5,499 bases of DNA from Prevotellaceae bacterium UBA2757 (lineage in GTDB: Bacteria > Bacteroidota > Bacteroidia > Bacteroidales > Bacteroidaceae): contig DEJD01000099.1 in assembly GCA_002353215.1 (NCBI GenBank), forward strand, positions 4,113 to 9,611, given 5' to 3'. This document shows positions 1-5,499 of this stretch, piece by piece. The notes beneath the pieces were generated by a model that worked only from the letters and a program-made list of their open reading frames with translations, had not been told where the DNA came from and searched no databases. Position 1 is the first letter of the stretch; each line of letters begins with the position of its first letter. Made by a program: the position numbers and the translations under genes.

Positions 1-341
1 CTGATTCGTTTTGCATCCTCCCACAGATTGTCGATATCGTAGAAGGTTCGTGCTTCAGGTACAAACACATGAACTGCCACATCCACATAATCCATTGCTA
101 CCCACAGGCTGTTTCTCTTGCCGTCGGTACTTACGGGTTTCTCGCCCGTACGTTCATGAACTATGTCCCATACAGAGTCGCTGATAGCGTTCACCTGAAT
201 AGGGGTGTTGCCTTCGCAAATCACCATATATTGAGTTATTGTGTCACCAATCTCGCGCAGATCGAGTACTGTGATGTTCTGACCTTTCTTTTCCTCGATG
301 CCTGCAACGATAGCATCAATCAGTTTGTTTTTATTCTTCAC
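1..341 (-). CDS. rsfS: RsfS/YbeB/Iojap ribosome silencing factor, 3' end cut by window
   Basis: RsfS binds ribosomal protein uL14 on the large subunit and blocks joining of the subunits when nutrients are short. Translating the minus strand from a GTG at 341 gives 113 codons with no stop before the window edge. The family normally has about 110-120 residues, so only a few C-terminal residues should be missing. Family hallmarks are visible: a conserved early block ITVLDLREIGDTITQYMVI (residues 23-41), GEKP (66-69), WVAMDYVDVAVHVF (80-93) and PEARTFYDIDNLW (95-107). GTG is the only reasonable start, because an in-frame TAA lies four codons upstream at 351-353 and no ATG occurs near the N-terminus. 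The gene lies about 50 bp downstream of lptB on the same strand and may be co-transcribed with it. In Bacteroidales rsfS is often followed by ftsH; that part is outside the window. Confidence 0.93.
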   Translation of the reverse strand, partial: MKNKNKLIDAIVAGIEEKKGQNITVLDLREIGDTITQYMVICEGNTPIQVNAISDSVWDIVHERTGEKPVSTDGKRNSLWVAMDYVDVAVHVFVPEARTFYDIDNLWEDAKRI

Positions 342-343
342 GT

Positions 344-386
344 TAAATAGTTAAAATCGTAAATAAATAGTAAATCGATAAATAGT
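344..386. repeat. Three direct copies of TAAATAGT between lptB and rsfS
   Basis: The octamer TAAATAGT occurs at 344-351, 364-371 and 379-386. AAATCG also occurs at 354-359 and 372-377, so the spacer looks like an imperfect tandem duplication of a unit of 15-20 bp. On the coding strand of rsfS the copies read ACTATTTA, and the last one ends two bases upstream of the GTG start codon. They could be a binding site or part of the translation initiation region, or simply a slipped AT-rich spacer. Nothing in the sequence decides between these. Confidence 0.5.
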
Positions 387-391
387 CAATC

Positions 392-1246
392 TCATCGGTT
401 TTCCTCCATTTCCTGACGTTTCCTCTTCTCGTCGATGAGCTGGAAGTCTTTTGGACGCAGCACGAAGTTGGAACCAAGGTATTTTTCCTTCACGATAGTG
501 TTGTCAGCCAACTGAGGTGGAGTACCTTTGAAAAGGATTCGGCCTTCGAACAGCAGGTATGCCCGGTCGGTAATACAGAGGGTTTCCTGCACATTGTGGT
601 CGGTAATCAGGATGCCGATATTTCTGTCCTTCAGTTTCCATACGATATACTGAATGTCTTCCACTGCGATTGGGTCAACACCGGCAAAGGGTTCGTCGAG
701 CATGATAAACTTTGGGTCGATAGCCAGACAGCGGGCAATTTCGCATCGGCGGCGTTCACCTCCCGACAGCTGGTTGCCTCGGTTCTTGCGTACCTTCTGC
801 AGACGGAATTCGTTCAACAGAGATTCCAGTTTCTCGTGCTGTTCCTCTATCGATTCGTATCTCATCTCCAGTACAGTCATGATATTGTCCTCAACACTCA
901 TGGTGCGGAACACACTTGCTTCCTGAGCCAGATAGCCTACACCCTTCTTTGCTCGTGTAGAAACCGGGTCTGTGGTGATTTCTGTATTGTTGATGAAAAC
1001 TCTTCCTTTGTTCGGTACCACAAGTCCTGTAGTCATGTAGAAACTCGTAGTCTTACCCGCACCATTAGGTCCCAGCAATCCTACAATCTCCCCTTGGCGC
1101 ACATGAAATGATACGTCGTTTACCACTGTGCGCTTTCCGTATGTCTTCACAAGATTTCTCGTGTACAGAGTCATGCGATCGTCCGAGAAATCAGGGATTT
1201 CCACGTCGCTCGCATTCGTTGTGGCAGTAGTGGAGAACATCTCCAT
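392..1246 (-). CDS. lptB: LPS export ABC transporter ATP-binding protein LptB
   Basis: This is the cytoplasmic ATPase that drives the LptB2FG complex, which pulls lipopolysaccharide out of the inner membrane towards the LptC-A-DE bridge. From the ATG at 1246 the protein has 284 residues. It carries a complete nucleotide-binding domain: Walker A GPNGAGKT (59-66), Q-loop Gln108, signature LSGGE (160-164), Walker B FIMLDE with catalytic Glu185, D-loop region GVDP and switch His217. The segment GLLGPNGAGKTTSFYM and the ending KEKYLGSNF are characteristic of LptB within the ABC family. It is longer than the E. coli protein (about 241 residues), with about 24 extra residues before the domain and about 20 charged ones after it. 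The frame stays open upstream to a TTG at 1270, and further ATGs lie at 1240 and 1174. The 1174 ATG starts directly at the domain (MTLYTRNLVKTYG), so the true N-terminus is uncertain. No lptF, lptG or lptC is present here, which is usual because these genes are often scattered. Confidence 0.95.
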   Translation of the reverse strand: MEMFSTTATTNASDVEIPDFSDDRMTLYTRNLVKTYGKRTVVNDVSFHVRQGEIVGLLGPNGAGKTTSFYMTTGLVVPNKGRVFINNTEITTDPVSTRAKKGVGYLAQEASVFRTMSVEDNIMTVLEMRYESIEEQHEKLESLLNEFRLQKVRKNRGNQLSGGERRRCEIARCLAIDPKFIMLDEPFAGVDPIAVEDIQYIVWKLKDRNIGILITDHNVQETLCITDRAYLLFEGRILFKGTPPQLADNTIVKEKYLGSNFVLRPKDFQLIDEKRKRQEMEENR

Positions 1247-1305
1247 GTTTGTATTATTCAGCTCTTCCAAACTTTAATTTCTATTTCTTATTAGACAATC
1301 GGGCG

Positions 1306-1313
1306 CGAAGATA
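1306..1313 (-). promoter_or_regulatory. Putative -7 box of the lptB promoter
   Basis: The minus strand reads TATCTTCG, one mismatch from the Bacteroidetes -7 consensus TAnnTTTG. It lies 59 bp upstream of the preferred ATG and 35 bp upstream of the alternative TTG. No convincing TTTG-like -33 element sits 19-21 bp further upstream. The 106-bp gap after the transporter gene suggests lptB may have its own promoter. This is a motif match only. Confidence 0.4.
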
Positions 1314-1376
1314 CGGAAAATATTTTTCTTTCCATGCATATTATCTCAATTAATAATGTTCACGCGCAAATGTGGA

Positions 1377-3161
1377 CTAATCATTCTTGCGGCATATAAG
1401 CACTGTATTTTCACCATACATGTACTTGTAGCTTATGTCAGGAATGATGTTAGTAACCAGTCGGAGTCCCAAGTACGGATGCTCCTTGTTACCGATATTC
1501 TTGTCGGCCATCTTACCTGCTTTTATCGGGTCGAACGGTTTGCCTGCATCTTTCAGCGTAACGAAGATGCCCTCGTCGTTGATGTAGATGTGAACATCGA
1601 AGGTGTGCTTCAGGATGCTTCCTACAGAGTGTCGGGCTATGTTGGTCATCAGTTCTTCGCAACAGAGGTTCACTTCAAACAGACTTTGCTTATCTACACC
1701 TGACTCCTTGAGAAATTTGTCGATTTCGTTCAGCACCAGACCGACTTCTTTCTCGTCGTAGTTTACAGAACGGTCGAATGTATGTCCTCCCAAGTCGTTT
1801 GGAATCATCGTGATAGAAGATATGGTGTTGTGCTGCAGACGACTCTGTATGAATGAATTGCATATTTGCAGAACGAGAACCATAATACATCCTACTGCGA
1901 ATCCCCACCAGAGTTCTACACCTTCCACCTCAGCGGTTATCCATACTGTGATAACCATAAAGACGGTCTGTGCTGTAGCTGTGATGACACTTGTCTTCTC
2001 ATGTCCCAAAAGCTGGTATGTGCTGAGCAGAATCTGGGTTACAGAGAATGGAATAAGCATCAGGGCAAAGATTTGAAGTACTCGGTTGAGTTCCATTGAA
2101 AGGGTAGGTTCTGTTACACCGAAAAGGAAACCTATGAGTCCTGGTATGTACATGAGGACGATGACGATAGTAACCAGTGAACCGATAATTATCAGTGCTT
2201 TCTTTACCAGAATCTGAAGTCCCTTCACGTCACGTTCGCCAACCAGAATTCCGCCGATGGCAAAGAGCGATTCGATGAGTCCGTCGATGAACACATAAGA
2301 AAGCAGAAGCATCTGAAGACATACAGACCAAAGGAAGAGTCCGTCAGCACCCAGATATGTCAGCACTATGTGGTTGAGCAATAGAATGGTGACTGCCATG
2401 AGGGAGTTGCTCAGAGTGATAGGAGCACCCTGCTTAATGTTTTGAACGAAGATAGAGAAGAAATCCTTGCCCGGCCATTTGAATTTATAAGAGCTCTCCG
2501 GCTTGCGGATATACTGCACCAGGATGATGATGTTAACGGTGAACATAGAGAGCGACCCCAGTGCGGCTCCTTCAACTCCCATGCCCAGCACGTAGATGGT
2601 CAGAATGTCAACGATGATATTGGTAATTGCTCCGGCGATAACGGATTTTGATACAATTCGAGGTTGTCCGTCGGTGGCTACCATCAGACTCAGTCCGTAC
2701 GACATCATCTGCAACCAGGCACCCATCGCATATACGTGGATGTATGAAAATGCCATAGGATTCAGTCGTGGTTCGTCTGACATCTTCTCTACGATGTCCA
2801 TGCTGAAGAAACTGAGTCCCAAAGAAACAGCCAGTCCGAGAGTCATCACGGCAATAATCGTGGAACTGAATATCTTAGCCACTCTTTCCTTGTCGTCGCT
2901 GCCGATAGCCTGTGCACAGAGGGCATTGGCACCGAATGCAATCAGAAAACCGAAACAGTTGAGTACCTCAACGATAGGGAGTACAAGGTTGATGGCAGAA
3001 ACGGCGTCTGTGTTTACTATATGGCCTACAATCATTGAGTCGGCAGTGTGAGCCAACTGGTTAGCTGCTGAAGTCAGTACTGCTGCCATCACGAATGTAG
3101 TCAGTGCCTTTGAAACTATAAATGAGTTTCTTGCGGGTGACGTTGCAGTGTGTGTATTCAT
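1377..3161 (-). CDS. MATE-family transporter fused to an RsbW-like GHKL ATPase domain
   Basis: The first roughly 440 of 594 residues form a MATE (multidrug and toxic compound extrusion) fold, with about twelve hydrophobic segments in two halves split near residues 218-245. MATE proteins in the inner membrane use Na+ or H+ gradients to export drugs or metabolites. The first-helix motif HTADSMIVG contains Asp41, which matches the conserved cation-coupling Asp of the family. A short linker leads to a soluble domain (about 465-594) resembling HATPase_c_2, the fold of anti-sigma kinases RsbW and SpoIIAB. Its N-box is EELMTNIARH (502-511) with Glu503, Asn507 and His511 in the expected spacing. Its G1-like box is DAGKPFDP (538-545), and a reduced G2 region LGLRLV lies at 564-569. 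Ordinary MATE proteins have about 440-480 residues, so the tail is a true extra domain. The ATG at 3161 is the first in frame and leaves a short polar N-terminus. The gene is divergent from the PL22-like gene and lies 130 bp upstream of the preferred lptB start. The transported substrate cannot be read from the sequence. Confidence 0.92.
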   Translation of the reverse strand: MNTHTATSPARNSFIVSKALTTFVMAAVLTSAANQLAHTADSMIVGHIVNTDAVSAINLVLPIVEVLNCFGFLIAFGANALCAQAIGSDDKERVAKIFSSTIIAVMTLGLAVSLGLSFFSMDIVEKMSDEPRLNPMAFSYIHVYAMGAWLQMMSYGLSLMVATDGQPRIVSKSVIAGAITNIIVDILTIYVLGMGVEGAALGSLSMFTVNIIILVQYIRKPESSYKFKWPGKDFFSIFVQNIKQGAPITLSNSLMAVTILLLNHIVLTYLGADGLFLWSVCLQMLLLSYVFIDGLIESLFAIGGILVGERDVKGLQILVKKALIIIGSLVTIVIVLMYIPGLIGFLFGVTEPTLSMELNRVLQIFALMLIPFSVTQILLSTYQLLGHEKTSVITATAQTVFMVITVWITAEVEGVELWWGFAVGCIMVLVLQICNSFIQSRLQHNTISSITMIPNDLGGHTFDRSVNYDEKEVGLVLNEIDKFLKESGVDKQSLFEVNLCCEELMTNIARHSVGSILKHTFDVHIYINDEGIFVTLKDAGKPFDPIKAGKMADKNIGNKEHPYLGLRLVTNIIPDISYKYMYGENTVLICRKND

Positions 3162-3189
3162 TTGTGATTAAATAATTCAAAAAACTCCG

Positions 3190-3197
3190 CGAATTTA
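3190..3197 (-). promoter_or_regulatory. Possible -7 box upstream of the MATE-ATPase gene
   Basis: The minus strand reads TAAATTCG, one mismatch from TAnnTTTG, 28 bp before the ATG at 3161. That position is reasonable for a short leader. No clear TTTG lies at the -33 distance, and the region is AT-rich, so chance matches are likely. Confidence 0.25.
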
Positions 3198-3271
3198 TGA
3201 CTTTTTTACGATAGTATCTGCGTGTGTTTCTGATTTTTTGCAATTATTTATTCATTATTGCCAAATAGAGG

Positions 3272-3291
3272 CTATTTAAAGATTTAAATAG
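3272..3291. promoter_or_regulatory. Perfect 9-bp palindrome, candidate operator
   Basis: CTATTTAAA (3272-3280) and its exact reverse complement TTTAAATAG (3283-3291) are separated by GA. Extra partial copies flank it: AAATAG at 3263-3268 and TTATTTAAA at 3298-3306, the latter matching the left arm at 8 of 9 positions. The cluster lies in the 199-bp divergent region, 69 bp before the ATG of the PL22-like gene and about 110 bp from the transporter start. Its placement fits a dimeric regulator site. It is not followed by a T-tract and is not positioned at a gene end, so a terminator is unlikely. The AT-rich background lowers confidence. Confidence 0.4.
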
Positions 3292-3360
3292 AATTTCTTA
3301 TTTAAACTCTTGTTGCATATAGAAGAAAACGTTAACTTAGCCCCCAAAACATACGGATTT

Positions 3361-4725
3361 ATGAAAAGATTTCTCATTTTTGCTCTGTTAATGCTGCCTG
3401 CCATGCTACAGGCACAGATAGGTCGGCGATTTCCTTCTGAACGTAAAGTGATTAACGATCCTCGGACAGGTGTAGAACTGGTCTTTCTTACCAGTAAGAG
3501 CGGAACAGGTGACTCTAAGATTTACCAAACCCACAATCAGTGGACGTCGGATGGGAAATGGGTGGTGTTCCGTTCCGACCGCGTTCCTGGTGAGGCTATG
3601 GCTGTAAACGAGGAAACCGGTGATATAGTTCAGGTGACTGAGGGAGGTTTCTCGGGTATGCTTTGTGTAGCTCGTAAGTCTATGAACCTGTACCATATGC
3701 GTACTCTGAAGGATAAGAACGACAAACTCATAGGAATGCAAGTAGTCGAGGTGAATCTGGAACGGCTTTTCGCAGATTCGGAAGCAGGAAAACTGAAAAA
3801 CAAAAAACACTATGAACGTATCTGCGGAACCATTCCTGCAGATATGTGCAGCGAGGGTGATATGGCTCTCGACGGCAGCGAGACTTTTGTCTATTTCCGT
3901 CTTGATAAGGAGTATGCACGGAAAATGCCTATCGCAGAACCCATAGCCAATAATTTCGGACCTCGTAAGATGGGTGCCGGTCCTGGTGGAATAGGCAAGA
4001 TGGATTTGAAAACCGGTAAGGCAGAACCCGTTGTGGCAGTACACTTTAAGGTCGGACATATCCAAGGAAATCCCTGGCATCCAGGTGAAGTGATATTCTG
4101 TTGGGAAACAGGTGGTAAGGCTCCCATACGTACATGGATGGTTAATGCCGACGGAACGAACCTCCGCCCCATTTACCGTGAGACAGAACACGATTGGGTG
4201 ACCCACGAGGCTGTAATAAGTGCTGACGAATTAGTAATAGCAATTATTGGTCACAGACCTATCAAATTGACTCCTTATCCGCCTACAAATACAGATGATA
4301 AGAAAAGTGCTGATGAGGGAAATATCCCAGGACTGGAGTCGTTCGCTTTCTCAAATGACTGGGGACCAGCCGGTACGAAAGAATATCCTACTGGTATAGC
4401 TGTGGTGAATATGCGTACAGGAGAACTGACTATGGAAGGACAGGTGAAGGGAGATAATTTCTGGCACGTAGCCGGTTCGCAGGACGGACATTGGGTGGCA
4501 GGTGATGACTTTGCCCGTGAACTGTGGCTCATAGACCGTCAAACAGGAGAACGCATCCTGTTAACAGCAGGACATAAGACGACAGCCCGCGATCATGTTC
4601 ATCCTACTTTCAAACCTGATGGAACGGAAATAGAAATCCAGTCAGCTATGCTTTCCGACGATGGCCGTTCGATGAACATATGTATAGTCCGTCTCCCTCA
4701 GGATATTATTGATAGATATAAATGA
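3361..4725 (+). CDS. Exported oligogalacturonate lyase-like (PL22-like) beta-propeller protein
   Basis: Oligogalacturonate lyases (PL22) cut short pectin-derived oligogalacturonides by metal-assisted beta-elimination on a seven-bladed propeller. The 454-residue product has TolB-like blade segments (for example WTSDGKWVVFRSD at 61-73). Compared with my recollection of enterobacterial Ogl, several functional landmarks align: IRTWMVNADGTNLR (256-269) with the Arg217 block, so Arg257 corresponds; THE (281-283) with catalytic His242, so His282; WHVAGSQDG (368-376) with metal-ligand His287, so His369; and HVHPTF (412-417) with His353/His355, so His412 and His414. The metal-ligand Gln350 appears replaced by Ala409. 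The ATG at 3361 is chosen because it begins a clean signal peptide: MKR, a hydrophobic stretch, then a likely cut after LQA. The frame is open to a TTG at 3310, but that would bury the signal. Enterobacterial Ogl is cytoplasmic, whereas this one should be periplasmic or surface exposed. Substrate is inferred from family only. No other pectin gene is visible nearby. Confidence 0.8.
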   Translation: MKRFLIFALLMLPAMLQAQIGRRFPSERKVINDPRTGVELVFLTSKSGTGDSKIYQTHNQWTSDGKWVVFRSDRVPGEAMAVNEETGDIVQVTEGGFSGMLCVARKSMNLYHMRTLKDKNDKLIGMQVVEVNLERLFADSEAGKLKNKKHYERICGTIPADMCSEGDMALDGSETFVYFRLDKEYARKMPIAEPIANNFGPRKMGAGPGGIGKMDLKTGKAEPVVAVHFKVGHIQGNPWHPGEVIFCWETGGKAPIRTWMVNADGTNLRPIYRETEHDWVTHEAVISADELVIAIIGHRPIKLTPYPPTNTDDKKSADEGNIPGLESFAFSNDWGPAGTKEYPTGIAVVNMRTGELTMEGQVKGDNFWHVAGSQDGHWVAGDDFARELWLIDRQTGERILLTAGHKTTARDHVHPTFKPDGTEIEIQSAMLSDDGRSMNICIVRLPQDIIDRYK

Positions 4726-4752
4726 GAATATTTCAGAGTTGCACCCAGCAAG

Positions 4753-5058
4753 TTAAATTTCAAAATCCAGACAACTGCGTTGAACAGTGTATGGGCGCAC
4801 TTTCTCATTAGCAACTGCTACGTGAGCAGGGTGGCAGGCATAGCCCTTAAGTGCTTCTTCCGATTCAAGTGTGCTGTCGAGCATCAGGTCTGCGTTGGAG
4901 GAAGCGAGGCGTCCGTCGATATGAACTGTTAACTCAATAAGACCAGGAACGACTCCTACAAGACCTTCGAGTCCTGATTTTATGTTTTTCTTTACTTCAT
5001 TCTTTTCTGAATCAGAGAGTTCGGGATTCAATGTCCAAAGGATAACATGCTTTATCAT
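4753..5058 (-). CDS. Dabb (stress-responsive A/B barrel) domain protein
   Basis: This 101-residue protein is essentially one Dabb domain, a dimeric ferredoxin-like alpha/beta barrel. It opens with the typical first strand MIKHVILWTL. A helix rich in Glu and Lys follows (about 16-33), then GVVPGLIELTVHID (35-48) as the second strand region, and the conserved motif YACHPAHVAVANEKVRPY (73-90) with Tyr73, His76, Pro77 and His79. Family members include plant stress-induced proteins and olivetolic acid cyclase-like enzymes, but bacterial single-domain versions mostly have no known reaction, so no substrate is assigned. The ATG at 5058 gives the expected family length and has a good -7 box 25 bp upstream. 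The stop lies 27 bp from the stop of the convergent PL22-like gene, with no clear terminator between them. Confidence 0.85.
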   Translation of the reverse strand: MIKHVILWTLNPELSDSEKNEVKKNIKSGLEGLVGVVPGLIELTVHIDGRLASSNADLMLDSTLESEEALKGYACHPAHVAVANEKVRPYTVQRSCLDFEI

Positions 5059-5082
5059 AGTCTATATTTTTAGTTGTCGGGA

Positions 5083-5116
5083 CAAAGATAGTGCAAAAAT
5101 TTTTACTCTCTGCAAA
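5083..5116 (-). promoter_or_regulatory. Putative promoter of the Dabb gene
   Basis: On the minus strand TATCTTTG (5090-5083) matches the Bacteroidetes -7 consensus TAnnTTTG exactly. A TTTG lies upstream at 5116-5113, with a 22-bp spacer slightly longer than the usual 19-21. The -7 box is 25 bp before the ATG, predicting a short leader. It overlaps the opposing mlaE promoter. Confidence 0.6.
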
Positions 5117-5132
5117 AAAATTACTATCTTCG
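5101..5132 (+). promoter_or_regulatory. Putative promoter of the mlaE-like gene
   Basis: TATCTTCG at 5125-5132 is one base from the TAnnTTTG consensus and identical to the candidate lptB -7 box. A weak TTTT lies 20 bp upstream at 5101-5104. The start codon lies 30 bp downstream of the box. The -33 region is interleaved with that of the divergent Dabb promoter. Confidence 0.45.
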
Positions 5133-5161
5133 CACGATTTTTATTAAAAAAGAAAGGTAAA

Positions 5162-5499
5162 GTGCTTACAATAAAGAAAGGATTAATACATCTGGGACGC
5201 TATTCCATGCTGATGGGAAGGGTGCTCACTCAACCTGACAGGATGAGAATGTTTTGGAAATCGTACGTAAACGAGATGTTCCAGTTGGGTTACAACTCTA
5301 TTGCCATCGTGCTGATAATTAGCTTTTTCATCGGTGCGGTGATTTGTCTTCAGATAAAACTGAATATCCAGAGTCCGTGGATGCCGAAGATGGTTGTCGG
5401 TTACACTACACGAGAAATCATGCTTCTCGAATTCTCGTCGTCTATCATGTGTCTTATTCTGGCAGGAAAAGTCGGTTCGAACATCGCTTCCGAAATTGG
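5162..5499 (+). CDS. mlaE: MlaE-family ABC transporter permease, 5' part only
   Basis: MlaE-type permeases form the membrane core of MCE-linked ABC transporters, which move phospholipids between inner and outer membranes together with an ATPase (MlaF) and an MCE protein (MlaD). The window holds 112 codons, about 45% of the usual 245-260. An N-terminal amphipathic region (KKGLIHLGRYSMLMGR, 5-20) is followed by a first membrane helix (about 45-64, SIAIVLIISFFIGAVICLQI). Then come the family block YTTREIMLLEFSSSIMCLIL (81-100) and AGKVGSNIASEI (101-112). GTG at 5162 is chosen as start because no ATG lies in the upstream frame, because it aligns with the usual family N-terminus, and because AAAGG at 5153-5157 lies four bases before it. 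The first in-frame ATG (5207) would remove conserved residues. Bacteroidales usually have the ATPase and MCE genes directly downstream, beyond this window. The symbol is by family; the exact orthology to E. coli MlaE is not tested. Confidence 0.92.
   Translation, partial: MLTIKKGLIHLGRYSMLMGRVLTQPDRMRMFWKSYVNEMFQLGYNSIAIVLIISFFIGAVICLQIKLNIQSPWMPKMVVGYTTREIMLLEFSSSIMCLILAGKVGSNIASEI

Noticed and set aside
69..350. Plus-strand open frame of 93 codons at the left end
   Set aside because: It is antisense to rsfS, whose minus-strand translation matches the RsfS family over its full visible length.
596..1111. Plus-strand 171-codon frame within lptB
   Set aside because: It is antisense to an ABC ATPase with all catalytic motifs intact; no sign of independent coding.
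1339..1356. Possible hairpin (ATTAT/ATAAT) downstream of the transporter gene
   Set aside because: Short AT-only stem with no T-run; not distinguishable from AT-rich background.
3061..3243. Minus-strand 60-codon frame spanning the start of the transporter gene
   Set aside because: It overlaps the transporter N-terminus in another frame, is very basic with no recognisable motif, and partly covers the AT-rich promoter region.
3310..3360. TTG start giving the PL22-like protein 17 extra N-terminal residues
   Set aside because: The extension would place charged and polar residues before a textbook signal peptide that starts at the ATG at 3361.
3406..4206. Long minus-strand frame of 266 codons inside the PL22-like gene
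   Set aside because: It is antisense to a well-supported gene, has no domain-like pattern and is rich in Cys, His and Thr as expected for a shadow frame.
4735..4752. Possible terminator between the convergent PL22-like and Dabb genes (TTGC-ACCCA-GCAA)
   Set aside because: The stem is only four base pairs and is not followed by a T-tract on either strand.

Overview
The window looks like chromosomal DNA from a Bacteroidetes bacterium, most likely order Bacteroidales and probably Prevotella or a close relative. The protein sequences read like Bacteroidales versions of RsfS, LptB and MlaE. Start sites mostly lack strong Shine-Dalgarno sequences, and several upstream regions carry TAnnTTTG-like -7 boxes typical of this phylum. 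The genus is an inference from pattern recognition, not from a search.

Layout. The left part (1-3161) is on the minus strand. Read in the direction of transcription, it holds a large MATE-type membrane transporter with a C-terminal RsbW-like ATP-binding domain, then lptB (ATPase of the lipopolysaccharide exporter), then rsfS (ribosome silencing factor), which runs off the left edge. A 199-bp AT-rich intergenic region with a perfect palindrome separates the MATE gene from a plus-strand gene. That gene encodes an exported oligogalacturonate-lyase-like (PL22-like) beta-propeller. It converges on a small minus-strand Dabb-domain protein, whose start is back to back with a plus-strand MlaE-type ABC permease that runs off the right edge.

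Function. Most genes are housekeeping or envelope related: LPS transport (LptB), phospholipid trafficking (MlaE-like) and ribosome hibernation (RsfS). The exported PL22-like protein suggests use of pectin fragments, but no SusC/SusD pair, sugar regulator or other carbohydrate enzyme is visible nearby. The genes do not form one obvious pathway. The least ordinary element is the transporter-kinase fusion, which joins a 12-helix MATE fold to a GHKL ATPase domain of the anti-sigma-factor kinase type. No mobile element, CRISPR array, tRNA or rRNA is seen. No stretch longer than 300 bp lacks a gene.
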